64,000 nt of DNA from Parietichytrium sp. I65-24A (lineage: Eukaryota > Sar > Bigyra > Thraustochytrida > Thraustochytriidae): positions 251,584 through 315,583 of the forward strand of contig BLSF01000030.1 of assembly GCA_012862575.1 (NCBI GenBank). Reading direction: 5' to 3'. The notes below the pieces were generated by a model. That model did not search any database and was not told the origin of the DNA. It saw nothing but the letters and a program-made list of their open reading frames with translations. Below are positions 1-9,952 of this stretch, piece by piece; within the stretch, counting starts at the first letter, position 1, and the number at the start of each line of letters is the position of its first letter. A program made the position numbers and the translations under genes.

Positions 1-74
1 GTGCTCTCTCTCGTGTGATTGGTTGATGCTGATGCTGTGGTTTTGGTATTTTGGGTTGCGTGTCTGCGACGCAG

Positions 75-1035
75 CGACGACGCGGCTATAAGCAAGCTCT
101 CGGCGTGCCAGAAAGGGTACTATGAGGATCCGTTCATAGAGACGTTCGTGGGCAAGTCGGGAAAGCGGTCGCCATTGATCAACAGAGGTTATTACGCCCG
201 GGTCCGCGCGATGGAGATGGTGGTTCAGAGGTTCCTGGAAGGAGCAGCAGGCGATGCGCAGATTGTGGCACTTGGAGCAGGGAACGACACCACGTTTTTT
301 AGATTACGCAATGACGGACGCGCGCCGTGCAAATACGTCGAAGTGGACTTGAAAGGAGTTGTGCTGAAGAAGCTGGCCGTGCTGGCAAAGAATGAACACA
401 TTCGCGAGCTTGCAGGAGTCGATATGGAGAAAATTGAGGATGCTGCGAGGAATGTAGGTACCGCCGTTTTGCAGTCCGAGCACTACGCCCTGGCGTGCGT
501 GGATTTGCGAGATGTACAAAGCCTTGCTATTATTCTCGGTCAAGTGCAAGGGTTCAGCTTTAAAGCTCCCACCCTCTTCATCTCAGAGTGTGTATTGTGT
601 TACGTAGAGCCAGAACATTCCGGACGGTTGCTGACTTGGATGCAGGACAGCTTTGATAGCGTTGCGTTCACAGCTTACGAACAGATCCTCCCCGACGATG
701 CTTTCGGAAGAACGATGCTGGGCCATTTTCAATCCAGGGGATGCCCATTAATGTCAATCCACGAGTACCCGGACCTGGCTTCTCAAGTCAAGAGGTTCAA
801 AGATCGCAACTGGGGCTATGTGGAGGTCTATGACATGAACGATATCTACTATAAGTGCCTTGACAAGGAGGATTTGCGCCGGGCAGAAAGGCTGGAAATA
901 TTTGACGAATTTGAGGAATGGCACATGATGCAAGGCCACTACTGCATCGTTCTGGCTGTGAGCGAAAAGGCGGAGACGAAGGCTCTCGCGAACGTCAAGC
1001 TTTTAATTACAGAAAGCGAAGCTGGCGCTGTCTAG
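75..1035 (+). CDS. LCMT1: Leucine carboxyl methyltransferase 1 (LCMT1/PPM1), 5' partial
   Basis: Transfers a methyl group from S-adenosylmethionine to the C-terminal leucine carboxylate of the PP2A catalytic subunit, which controls PP2A holoenzyme assembly. The readable part starts at SDDAAISKL, followed by the family-typical GYYEDPFIETFV and INRGYYARV, the SAM-binding LGAGNDTTFFRL and the acidic YVEVDLKG. ISECVLCYVEP and a C-terminal MMQGHYCIVLA complete the family order. The frame is open upstream to base 19, but those residues (VVLVFWVACLRR) do not look like LCMT. A 3' splice site ending at base 74 (gacgcag) fits, so the first exon probably lies left of the window. The stop is at 1033-1035 and AATAAA follows at 1096. 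The gene is convergent with NOT2. Family identity is confident; the 5' boundary is inferred. Confidence 0.9.
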
Positions 1036-1095
1036 CTTGCGCCAGTTCTTTCTTTCTTTCTCCGCTCGATGTGTCGTACAGTCCTGAAACGAGAA

Positions 1096-1101
1096 AATAA
1101 A
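1096..1101 (+). terminator. Polyadenylation signal AATAAA of LCMT1
   Basis: A canonical AATAAA hexamer lies 61 nt after the LCMT1 stop codon, in the short gap before the convergent NOT2 stop codon at 1229. Confidence 0.5.
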
Positions 1102-1228
1102 CTATATAAAAGAGAACGAGAGCAGTTTTGATGAATAATCCAACCATAAAGCCCTTCACTCTGAGGAAGAGCTGCGTTTTTGCGCGCAGCAGGAAAATTG
1201 AAAAATTGATTGCTTCATTTTTAATGCT

Positions 1229-2288
1229 TTATGAGGACACAGTTCCTTGGGGCGTTGCTGCGCCAGGAGAAACTTGCTGCGAGGCGGTACCGATGGAAAA
1301 GAGGGTGCTACCTGGCATGAAGCCTGATTGCAGGGTGCCGGCTAAGCTGGAGTTGTTGAAAGCTCGGCGCTCCCAAGCGTGCAAATCAAAGTATAAATAC
1401 TGCGGCTGGTCCTGTGACGCCTCCTTCGACTGCTGAAACCAGATTCTGTGCTCCATGTGGTAGCGCCAGTCCCGATTATAAAGCTCCTGGGCGGCCATGA
1501 CTTGCGCTGCGTCTCTTGGCATTGCATAAAAAATGTAAAACAAGGTCTCCAGGGAGAACTTTCCAAACATTCCCGCCTTGAGAGTAGGTTTCACCGAGTT
1601 TCCTCCAGCACTTTTGGTCGAAATATTGTAACAGGCAGGCAGTGTAAACTGTGGGTCGCGACTAGAGGGCCGATCCGACCATGGCGAGGAGAACGAGTTG
1701 TGAAGCGACTCTGAGGAGTTCAGGTTTAGTCCCAGCGACGTCAGGTCAGTTCCAAGAGCGAGAACCATGCGATCTTGCTCTTCCATGCGAATCACACTGA
1801 GCAACCCAAGGAGACCAAAGTACTGATCTGGAGGAAGTGGCGACTTTTTCTTTTGGTTACCACCTGCGCCAGCTCCGACTCCAACCCCCTTTTGTCCTGG
1901 TGCACCGGCCTTGAGAGCCTGCGCCTGGTAATCTTTCAAGCTCATGCTATTCACATCCATCCCGGCACGCATTTGCTCCATCATTTGCCCGCCGGGATTT
2001 GTCATACCAATAACTCCATTATTATCAAGTCCGTTTGGCAGTCTTTTCTGAGGTTGCTGCTGCTGCTGTTGTTGTTGTTGTTGCTGCTGGATGGTTTTGT
2101 TCCCGCCGTTTCCACCACCGCCTGGAAGTTTCATCCCTATACCTTGGCTTGGGTAGCCGGCAGAGGGCATCCCGGACCCTACCGCTCCAGCGCTACCACC
2201 GCTCGATACACTCGAGTCCAACGGGTATGGGCTTTGCTGCTGCTGCTGCTGCATGTACAATTGCTGCTGTTGCGACAACCTTTCGCGT

Positions 2289-2320
<32 letters not shown>

Positions 2321-3149
2321 TAACTGTTGCTGATGATGAGAGACCTGATTTCCCAGCGACTGCCTCAGCTGGTGGTGAAAAAGTTGTTGCTGTTGCTGTT
2401 GTAACCTTGCCATGTTATTTCTACCATCATTGGAGTCGGCTCCAGAGCCATTCACGTTACCACCAAGAGCCGGAAAGTCTTCTGTTTGAATAGCAAAGTC
2501 TGTCCGCTGATGTCCAAGCTGCATAGGATACCCAGAGCTACCTGAGTTACTCGCGTCCGGGCGGCTCTGAGCCAGCGACGGGAATTCAGACATGTCAAAA
2601 GCCATACCAGGATTGTCCATTCCCATACCCATCCTCGACGTATACGAGTTTGTAGATCCGGAGCGGTTCAGCATCATGGCGGGGTTTCCGCCACCACCCA
2701 TATGAGCTCCCATGTCTGATATACCGCTACCCATCCCCGAAGACCTGCATACATTGTTAAACAAAGTGAAAGAGAAAGCGATTTCGAATTCTGTCAGACG
2801 AGCCTGCTGGAATCCCTCTGGCAACCTCCCCTTGCCCCAACGAAGAGCGACACACTCTCTCTTCACGCCTCTGACAAAGTGACCAGAGCATCAAGAGTAC
2901 AATCAAGTCAACGTACATAGATCTTTGGGGCATACCAAACCCTATTCCTAGTCCGCCGTCGTGCATTTGCATGCCGCCACCCGCGGACGACATCATGGGC
3001 ATGTTTGGATACCTCGCACTCGATCCGCCCATCTGCTGCTGCTGCTGCTGCTGTTGTTGTTGTTGCATTCCCATCTGCATCCTCCCCTGGCCGTGCATTC
3101 TCCGCGCAGCCAATTCACTTGAATCAATCACGCCGCCAACACCAAACAT
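1229..3149 (-). CDS. CNOT2: CCR4-NOT complex subunit 2 (NOT2/CNOT2)
   Basis: Scaffold subunit of the CCR4-NOT deadenylase, which dimerises with NOT3/5 and controls mRNA turnover and transcription. Two exons join in frame. Exon 1 runs 3149-2917 and begins with ATG (MFGVGGVID). The intron, 2916-2745 (172 nt), starts gtacgt and ends tgcag. Exon 2 runs 2744-1229. The spliced protein is 582 residues. The C-terminal NOT2/3/5 domain, about residues 385-560, shows DQYFGLLGLL, a Ser-Pro-Trp segment, KFSLETLFYIFYAMPRD, WRYHMEHRIWF and YLYFDLHAWE. The long N-terminal half is Gln/Gly/Met/Asn-rich, with several poly-Gln runs from mixed CAG/CAA codons, one of them in exon 1. Leucine- and alanine-rich open frames on the opposite strand here are shadows of the poly-Gln codons. 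Confidence 0.9.
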
Positions 3150-4263
3150 CCAATCTTGTTAAGCCCCATATACTGTCGCGCAAGAAAAAGACACTTGTTG
3201 CACAATCATCAACCCTCCAAACTCACGTCTACGAGCGCACTTTCCCAGCGCCTGCCGCCGCGTACCAAAAGCGCGAATCCACTCACACAATTCACCCAAT
3301 TCGCCAAATCCAAGCGCACAGCGCAAGTCTGAAACTCGCCCTCTCGCCGTCTCGCTGTACCAAACTATCTCACCGACGCGTGTGCCAAGCGACCCGCCCG
3401 CTCTCTGCCGCGAGGAGCGTGCGTCTCTCAGCAGCCGAAGAATGTCAGCGACCACGGTTCGAATCCGCCGCCGCGCGCTTTTTTTGCCCCTTCTTTCCTT
3501 TCTCTCTGTCCTTCCCGCGCGATCCTCCGCTCCCTCTCCCTCTCCACTCTCGCGCTGCCTCTCCTGCCGCGGTTGTTTTGAACCAAGGTTCTCCACACAG
3601 TACCGATCACTAAGTCGCACCGTGGGGGCCCAAGGGCGAGCCTCCAAAGCACGCTTCATTTTTGTTCTTTTTGAGACCGTGGGGGGAGGGGCACGGGGCG
3701 CCTTTGGATGTTATGTGGGTTTAAGGAGTCTTAAGCGGAAGACGTTGGGATTTTACCAAGCCTTGAAGTGAGCCTGAGCCTTGAGCCGTGAGTCATCGTA
3801 ATTATCGATTTTGATTGACAGTGTGACATTGTGAACGCGTGCAAATTTTATTTAGAGCCTTGCGGTTTTCTGACCTGTTTGTTCGTGCGCTGTGCTCTGA
3901 GTCAATGGAATGAACTTCTAGCAAAGGGGGCGAAAGGTTGAGCGCTTCAAGAGGCATTTCATGTCTTCGCTGTTGATAAACGTGGTTGTTTTTGTCGATA
4001 CTGTGGAATCTAGAAAAGGTTTTCAAAAAGCTCTGTAGAAAGCTTGTCCAGGAACTGAGCTCCTCAATTGGTACGATTGGTACTCTACTTTCGTCCGTTT
4101 GCTCTATCGTCGCGGTGACCGTGAGGGACAGTGAGTGCCGTGACACGCGGCGCGTACACGGTTAGTGCGACTCGCTCACTTTGAGGTATTTGAGGCGCCT
4201 ACTCGAAGAGCGCAGGTGCGAAGCGAGCAGGAGAGCAGCAGAGACTGTCTGGCGAGGCCAAGG
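3150..4263. promoter_or_regulatory. Divergent intergenic region between NOT2 and BBS5
   Basis: About 1.1 kb with no supported gene. The left part is C-rich with Ser/Arg-rich spurious frames. Near BBS5 it holds two copies of the recurring GACAGTG core (3817-3823 in ttgattgacagtg, and 4127-4133) and a cgcgtacacgg element about 115 nt before the BBS5 ATG. These elements recur at other divergent gene starts in the window, so a shared promoter role is plausible but not shown. Confidence 0.4.
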
Positions 4264-5412
4264 ATGGAGGAAGTATGGCAGGACAGGGAGATCCGGTTCG
4301 ACATCCCCCCGAGAGAGTATGTCTGCAGGGCCGGCGAGACGGAGATTGACTCAATCAACTCAGTGGAGGACACCAAAGGCAACAATGGCATCCGAGGGAG
4401 CCTGGCCATTACAAACCTCCGGTTGCTGTGGTGTTCGCACAAGTCTACAAAGGTGAACTTGAGTAAGTTGAAAGACTAGGTCTGAAACGATGTGCGTGAG
4501 GGCACTGACACAAGAAACTGCATGATCTCTACAGGTATCGGCCTGAACTGCATTCTCAAGCTCAAGATCAAGACTGCAGACTCCAAGCTCCGAGGACCAA
4601 CGCAGGCTTTGTATGTGATGGGGAAGTTCGAGGACACGAAATTTGAGTTTATCTTTACTTCGTTGGTGAAGTACAGTCCGCGACTGTTCACAACGGTTCA
4701 AGCCGTCTACAGAGCGTACGAGACGAGCAGGCTATATCGAGAGCTAAAACTTCGTGGCGCGATCGTTCGCGAAAACACCCTCAAGCTTTTGCCAGATGAA
4801 GAGATTTATGAGCGCGTGTCTGGGGTGTGGAACCTTTCTGCGGACCAAGGAAACCTCGGGACATTCGTCATCACAAACATACGCCTGGTGTGGTTTGCGA
4901 ATCTCGCGACGAATTTCAATGTTAGTATCCCATATTTGCAGATGAAAACGGTATGGCTGAAGGCCTCCAAGTTTGGGGATGCGATTGTTGTCGAGACGAC
5001 AGCGAAGGAGGGCAGCTTTGTGTTAGGATTCAAAGTATCTCCGCAGGAGAAGATGGAGGAGACCCTCAACACGGTCAAGAATTTGCACAAAGTTTTTTCA
5101 CAAAATCCAAATTTTGGGGTCTCTTTCACTTACGACGAGGCCCCTCAGTCCCTGGAGCAAGTGACTGAAAAGAAGATTGACGAGGACGCCACAATCGTCG
5201 AGGACTACAACGACTACATTCCTGCATCATTCGCTGCCACCAAAGGTCGCTCTGCATACGTAACCGAAGCCGGGAACAACGCTTCAGAAGAGTCAAAAGA
5301 AGCGGAAGACTCAAAACCTGTCATTATATACAGTCACGAGCTCGGGTGCGCCGTGCAGCAGCCGTCGGGAGGTGCCACCATGGCAGCTCTCTGGTCATTG
5401 ATATCTTCGTAA
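4264..5412 (+). CDS. BBS5: Bardet-Biedl syndrome 5 protein (BBSome subunit BBS5)
   Basis: Subunit of the BBSome, the coat that moves membrane cargo in and out of cilia; BBS5 carries tandem PH-like (DM16) repeats that bind phosphoinositides. Exon 1 is 4264-4462, intron 4463-4534 (72 nt, gtaagt to tctctacag), exon 2 4535-5412, giving 358 residues against about 341 in human. Diagnostic stretches are RDGIRGSLAITNLRLLW-like text in the first repeat, SKLRGPTQALYVMGKFED, VYRAYETSRLYRELKLR, VWNLSADQGNLGTFVITN, NVSIPYLQMK and the C-terminal motif around ELGCAVQQ and ALWSLISS. The start ATG gives the expected short N-terminus. Its presence implies that the organism builds a cilium or flagellum at some stage. 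Confidence 0.93.
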
Positions 5413-6298
5413 CGGACATGGAACTCTCTCACTCTCTCATTGCTCGAATTTCTTTTCTTCCTTGCACGTTTACGCTCTTTCCCAATGGCAATCTCAAAAC
5501 TCTTTCATTCCTTTCTCGTCATTCGCAACTCACCTGTTCTGCATTTGCTCCAAACTCATCAAAACTCTCTGTGATGTACAATTCTCTATTAGGTCCTACA
5601 GTACAGCCTTGAGTGTCCATTCGCATAATATTCGTGCATTCCCTATCCAAGTATCTTACATATACAAGTGCCATCCTCATCTGTTACCAGACCTCGCTGC
5701 GGAATTTCCTCGAAACCTCATCTTTTATCCGCTCCTATCGTTACTGGCAGATGCAAGGTGCGCGAACGGCCACGTCACAGAGAGGAGCAGGCGGAAACTA
5801 TAGGAAGTCTCGCCACTCCTACAGTTCTCACCCCACTGCTACCCAAAGCCATTCACCTCCTATGACGGACTAGCGCATGGTAGCGGCTTTTAGGAGAGAC
5901 AGCGAGAGACAAAGAGACTCTGAGAGAGAATGAGAGAGAGACGGAGACAGAGTCACAGAGTCACAGACAGTACAGACAGGCTAAGACTGAGGAGGCCAGA
6001 GCATGGACTCTTGGAGTTTAATGTAGCAAGGGCCAGTGAGAGTGGTGGAAAGTGTTAGGTTGGAGAAGAGAGAGAAGAGGAGAGAAAGAAACCGAAGCAC
6101 AAGCTAAAGGTAATCAAAGCGAGCAGTCGATCCCATTCCATGTTCGCCACGGTGGGAACGTTTGTATCTCGGTAATTGTCAGCGTAAGCAGAGGACAGAG
6201 GACAGAGGACAGAGGACAGAGGACAGAGGAGCGGAGAGCGAGGGACTGAGGTCGGAGAGAGTGTAAAAGTTGGCGCACAGGGCTCATCGGTTTGTGAG
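5413..6298. other. Intergenic region between BBS5 and YKT6
   Basis: No gene is supported. The first 450 bases are pyrimidine-rich, as expected of a 3' region. From about 5890 to 5985 the strand becomes a purine-rich GAGA/ACAGA tract. A 7-bp tandem repeat follows at 6191-6230, just upstream of the YKT6 start. Confidence 0.5.
6191..6230. repeat. Heptanucleotide tandem repeat (GAGGACA)
   Basis: About 5.7 uninterrupted copies of a 7-bp unit, ending roughly 70 nt before the YKT6 start codon and therefore probably in its 5' UTR or promoter. Confidence 0.9.
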
Positions 6299-6901
6299 AT
6301 GAAGATTATCGGTATTTCCATCTTGAGGTGGAACGAGGACACCGCGGAGCCGGTGTACCTCGCGGCAGCGACGGACCTGTCGAGCTACGGCTTCTTCGAG
6401 AGGTCGACGGCGGGCCAGTTTGTCAAGTTCATCAGCCGCACGCTGATCCAGCGGACGCCGCGCGGGAAGAGGCAGTCTGTGGTCCATGAAGGGAACAATG
6501 TACACACCTATTTGAGGAGTGACGGGCTCGGCGCAGCGGTGGTCGCCGACTCGGAGTACCCAGAGAGAGTGGCGTTCACCATCATGTCACAGCTGTTGGA
6601 CCAGTTTCACACCACGTACTCCCAACAATGGCCAGCCGTGGCCCAGGACACCAAGCTTGCATTCGAGCCGCTGGACACAGCCATCGTAGAGTTTCAGGAC
6701 CCGACAAAGGCCGATAAAATTACAAAAATCCAGAAAGATCTCGATGAGACCATGGAGGTCATGCACAAAACCATCGATTCTGTTCTTGAGCGCCAGGTAA
6801 AGCTCGATAAGCTTGTGGAACAGTCCGGGGATTTAACGATGCAGTCCAAGGCATTTTACCACACTGCCAAGCAGCACAATCAGTGCTGCATAATTTGCTA
6901 G
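6299..6901 (+). CDS. YKT6: R-SNARE YKT6 (longin SNARE)
   Basis: Prenylated R-SNARE acting in ER-Golgi, endosomal, vacuolar and autophagosome fusion. The protein is 200 residues, the normal length, from one exon. The N-terminal longin domain (MKIIGISILRWN through VAFTIMSQLLDQF) covers about residues 1-130. The SNARE helix, about 138-195, contains the zero-layer arginine in VLERQVKLDKLV. The C-terminus CCIIC matches the double-cysteine CaaX of YKT6, with the first Cys available for palmitoylation and the second for prenylation; Cys in the X position is less usual than Met. The gene is convergent with the next gene, which also ends in a CaaX box. Confidence 0.95.
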   Translation: MKIIGISILRWNEDTAEPVYLAAATDLSSYGFFERSTAGQFVKFISRTLIQRTPRGKRQSVVHEGNNVHTYLRSDGLGAAVVADSEYPERVAFTIMSQLLDQFHTTYSQQWPAVAQDTKLAFEPLDTAIVEFQDPTKADKITKIQKDLDETMEVMHKTIDSVLERQVKLDKLVEQSGDLTMQSKAFYHTAKQHNQCCIIC

Positions 6902-7164
6902 CTATGAGGAGAAGCTGTACGTAACGACTTGATACTTGATTGACAGTGAATCGCATTTCTTTTTTTTTTTTTTTCAAAAATTCTTTTCTATCCATTGCTT
7001 ATGTTCTCTTTCTACTCGACGTGTTCATTGACCGACTCTACCCTGCGGTATTGTGTACCGACGGAACCCACACTATTGCGCGCCCGCGTGTAGAAGAGAA
7101 GGAATAGTACAGGATATTTACACGCAAGTTCCTCCTGGAAAATGCGGTTGTTCCAAATCGGCAC

Positions 7165-7809
7165 TTATGAAATGACGCATGTTTTGCTAGCATTTGATTT
7201 CTTTTTCAACTCCTCCATTTCCTGCTTGAGCTTGTCCCTCTCCTCTTCGAGGGACTTTACCTTGACTTCAAGGTCCCTGTCAGCTGGTGCGCTCTGCTGC
7301 GGGTTTGCATGCGCGCCCTCCCCGCCAGCGGTTTTTGCTCCCCACAATTCGAACTCGATAGACTCCTTTTGCAGCCAAGCTTGCATAGTGGTAGATGCCA
7401 TAACGCGGTGCTTCTCTGTAAAGTTACAAGTCTGATTCACCACCCCGCTCTGTTCAGCGCTTGGTTTGATGATTCTCTTTTTATCCCCAATTGTTCCGTT
7501 TGGGTCGAATGAAAACCGCAGCTCCACAGTTTTGAAATCGATGTTCGAGCCAAGCCCGCTGATAGTCGGGACGCGTAACTCCAACTGCATCTCTTCGCCA
7601 TTGAACTGGTTGGCGTCCATTTCCCCTCCGCTCTCCTGCTTTTCCTTCTGCATATCTCTGCTCCCGAACCTCTCCACTATCACGGCCGCCTCCACAGTTG
7701 CCACATACTGCCCTGCAGAGTCGAAAACGGGTAAAGTCTCCTCCACGTCCAACGCGAACGACAGCGGCGAGAGGTACAGTATCCCTGTACCGATCTTCTC
7801 CTGAGCCAT
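7165..7809 (-). CDS. C2-like domain protein with coiled coil and C-terminal CaaX box
   Basis: Putative prenylated membrane-associated protein of 214 residues from ATG 7809 (MAQEKIGTGILYLS). Residues about 5-150 form a beta-rich, C2-like region. The segment around TTMQAWLQKESIEFELWG resembles the end of the C2-like domain in kinesin-3 family tails (a strand of the form IEFEVWG), but there is no motor domain. A charged coiled coil follows (LEEERDKLKQEMEELKKK), and the protein ends KTCVIS, a CaaX box with Ser at X that fits farnesylation. The frame stays open upstream through an 8-bp microsatellite, but no ATG there looks genuine. Function is inferred only: a small peripheral-membrane adaptor is likely. 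It could instead be a diverged kinesin-tail paralogue. Confidence 0.7.
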   Translation of the reverse strand: MAQEKIGTGILYLSPLSFALDVEETLPVFDSAGQYVATVEAAVIVERFGSRDMQKEKQESGGEMDANQFNGEEMQLELRVPTISGLGSNIDFKTVELRFSFDPNGTIGDKKRIIKPSAEQSGVVNQTCNFTEKHRVMASTTMQAWLQKESIEFELWGAKTAGGEGAHANPQQSAPADRDLEVKVKSLEEERDKLKQEMEELKKKSNASKTCVIS

Positions 7810-7828
7810 CCCGTCGCCACGTTTCCCC

Positions 7829-7926
7829 AACTCTGCAACTCTGCAACTCTGCAACTCTGCAACTCTGCAACTCTGCAACTCTGCAACTCTGCAACTCTGC
7901 AACTCTGCAACTCTCTCTCTCTCTCC
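7829..7926. repeat. Octanucleotide microsatellite (AACTCTGC)n followed by (CT)n
   Basis: About 10 perfect copies of an 8-bp unit end in a CT run. It lies immediately upstream of the minus-strand C2/CaaX gene, in its 5' UTR or promoter. Read through, it encodes an artificial 8-residue periodic peptide and should not be taken as coding. Confidence 0.95.
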
Positions 7927-7929
7927 CGG

Positions 7930-9149
7930 TCGCTCTTCTCTGGCAGTGCGTTCCTCTCTGTCTGCCTGTCTGTCTCGGTTGTTTCTGCGTTTCTACGTTT
8001 CTGCGTTCCTGCGCATACGTCTCTATCTCTCTCCGCGAGAAATCTGCCGGCCGATGAAACCGACGCGTACACGGTAGCAGTACTCACTGTATACGGTAAA
8101 AGTATTCGAAATGTACGAAAAGCAGCGCTCTACCCTTGCGCTGGGTCCTAATGAAATGTTGATACCTCTTAGCAGCCGCGTAATTTTTTTGACAGTGTGC
8201 ACTGCGCGGAGGTGAGGGTTCTATTTGGGTAGTAGATAATGCTATATTTTTGTTTTCTATTTAGAAGTGAGGTTTTCGTTGTTTTAATTTGGCAGACTTT
8301 TGTGCTTTCGGTTGCAACGGGAAATGGCATTGCAGTAGACGGGGAGTCGCCGTGGCTTGGGTCAATACTAGCTGGGGTCTGAATCTTCGAGGCATGAAGC
8401 ACAGATTGCAGATGCTGATGCTTGAGAATTTTCTGGCGTGATATAACCTGTGCCTCGCTGCAGTCGAAATGGACAAAACCTGGGGACCAATGCGGCTCAA
8501 TCTCATCAAGTTCATCACATTTATCGGCCCTCAAAAGAGTCGTGAGTCTCATCAGCCTCGCCAATCGCTTTAGCCCGTCTGGCAGTGCCAGGCTCTGTAG
8601 AAACTTGAATCAACGAAGCAACCTTTCAAGACGAGTTGCTTCTTGTTCTCGAGCGGAGAGAAAGGGAATGATCACCTGCAACACGAATGCCCTTTGAACT
8701 TTGAGAGCATCGACCTGTCAGCCCGTAGCGCCGCCATCCATCCACCCGCCTCGCAATCTTTCTGACAGTGAATTCTTCTAAATTCTGAATTATGCAAAGG
8801 TCCATCGAATCAGCGCCAAAGCAAATGTGTGCTAAAAATGATGTCTCGAACTCGCAGAGCTCTCCCTGGGGTTGACCCTGGCGGCTGTAGACGTAGCAAC
8901 GAGACGTTAAAAGTTGTGCTGTGGAGCAATCGTAACTTTGGCGGAGAGTCCTTTCTCATTCAGCCTCGGCAATGCCTGAACGCAGGATCTTTCATAGTCT
9001 ACTAAACCATTACTGAGCGGTTAGCTTGGCCCTAAAGTAGCGTGGTCAATTGAAGCCGAGAGATACCGCGAAGGACGGGGCAGACCCGTCAGACAGATAG
9101 GCGCAAAGACGGAGAGACGGAGAGGCTAGCCCGCGATTGTAGCGCAAGC
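7930..9149. promoter_or_regulatory. Divergent intergenic region, C2/CaaX gene and membrane-protein gene
   Basis: About 1.2 kb without a supported gene. It contains cgcgtacacggtagcag followed by TACTCACTGTATA at 8081-8093, and GACAGTG cores at 8191-8197 and 8763-8769. These are the same motif family seen at other divergent starts in the window. Confidence 0.35.
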
Positions 9150-9947
9150 ATGGAGCTGCTAGAGCTGATCAACACTCTGGCGTTCACGTTCACAGCGACA
9201 GAATTCGCGCTGCGAAAGCCGACAGCTGCGACTTCGTCACTACCGGCGCGACAAAGTGGTTCGAGAGAAGTGTTGTCGCGATTCGGGCCGGCGTGGGCGG
9301 TGCTGGTGTTGGTGAATGTGCTGGTAGGTCTAGTCGGCGAGCACCCCGTGGTGCAGGCGGTGGACGATGCGGTGCATCTCCCGTGGCGCGTGGCGCACAC
9401 GCTGGGGCTGGAAGCGCTTGTTGCGACATTGGTGAGCCTTCTATACGTAAGCGCTGCGGTTGGGTATGCTAGCGCCAAGGGAAAGGTGGAAAATGTGCGA
9501 AGTACGAAAAGGGTACTGTTTGCAATCTCGGTCATCATTCTTTTTGTTACTACTTTTTCGATCGTGGCCCTTTGGAGAGACCACGAGCACAAGAGGCACA
9601 TACCTGTTCTAGTCAAAGTCTTGTTCGCCGCGGTTGGATACGCGACATTGTTTTTTTTCGACGCAAGACGTTATGCTCAACACCTTAGTGCCTGGGACCT
9701 TTCCATCATCGTGGCACAAAGCATTTTCTTCACGCTTCCAATCATTCCGATAGTTGCAGTGTTGTTCAGCTTTTGTCTGCTTGTGCTGGCGGGTGTGGTT
9801 GAGAACGTGCTTCGATTGAACCCACAGTTCCTGAATTGGCCCATTTATTACATCACAATTTACGGTCCGTTTGTCGCAGTTTATCTGCAGGCCAAGCGTG
9901 TGTGTCTCGACCGCGCCAGACACCATCTCCCCATGGCACAGCGATAA
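9150..9947 (+). CDS. Multipass membrane protein of unknown family
   Basis: A 265-residue single-exon protein that I do not recognise. Hydrophobic segments lie at about residues 45-65 (AWAVLVLVNVLVGLVG), 88-107, 120-143 (VLFAISVIILFVTTFSIVAL), 153-172, 184-218 and 228-246, so about six helices are likely. Between them are short basic loops such as RDHEHKRH and a C-terminal basic tail (RVCLDRARHH). There is no obvious signal peptide or catalytic motif. The stop codon is only 5 nt from the stop codon of the convergent helicase gene, so the two transcripts must overlap at their 3' ends. Codon use and length support a real gene. Confidence 0.7.
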   Translation: MELLELINTLAFTFTATEFALRKPTAATSSLPARQSGSREVLSRFGPAWAVLVLVNVLVGLVGEHPVVQAVDDAVHLPWRVAHTLGLEALVATLVSLLYVSAAVGYASAKGKVENVRSTKRVLFAISVIILFVTTFSIVALWRDHEHKRHIPVLVKVLFAAVGYATLFFFDARRYAQHLSAWDLSIIVAQSIFFTLPIIPIVAVLFSFCLLVLAGVVENVLRLNPQFLNWPIYYITIYGPFVAVYLQAKRVCLDRARHHLPMAQR

Positions 9948-9952
9948 TCCAC

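Noticed and set aside
2035-2493. Leucine/valine/alanine-rich ORFs on the plus strand
   Set aside because: They are antisense to the CAG/CAA poly-Gln codons of NOT2 and have no independent support.
3455-3470. GGTTCGAATCC, resembling a tRNA T-loop/B-box
   Set aside because: The flanking T-stem pairs only partly, and no matching acceptor stem or D-arm is present at the expected distance on either strand.
3159-3659. 166-codon Arg/Glu-rich minus-strand ORF upstream of NOT2
   Set aside because: Composition reflects C/T-rich promoter DNA; there is no domain, and NOT2 already has a good ATG and first exon.
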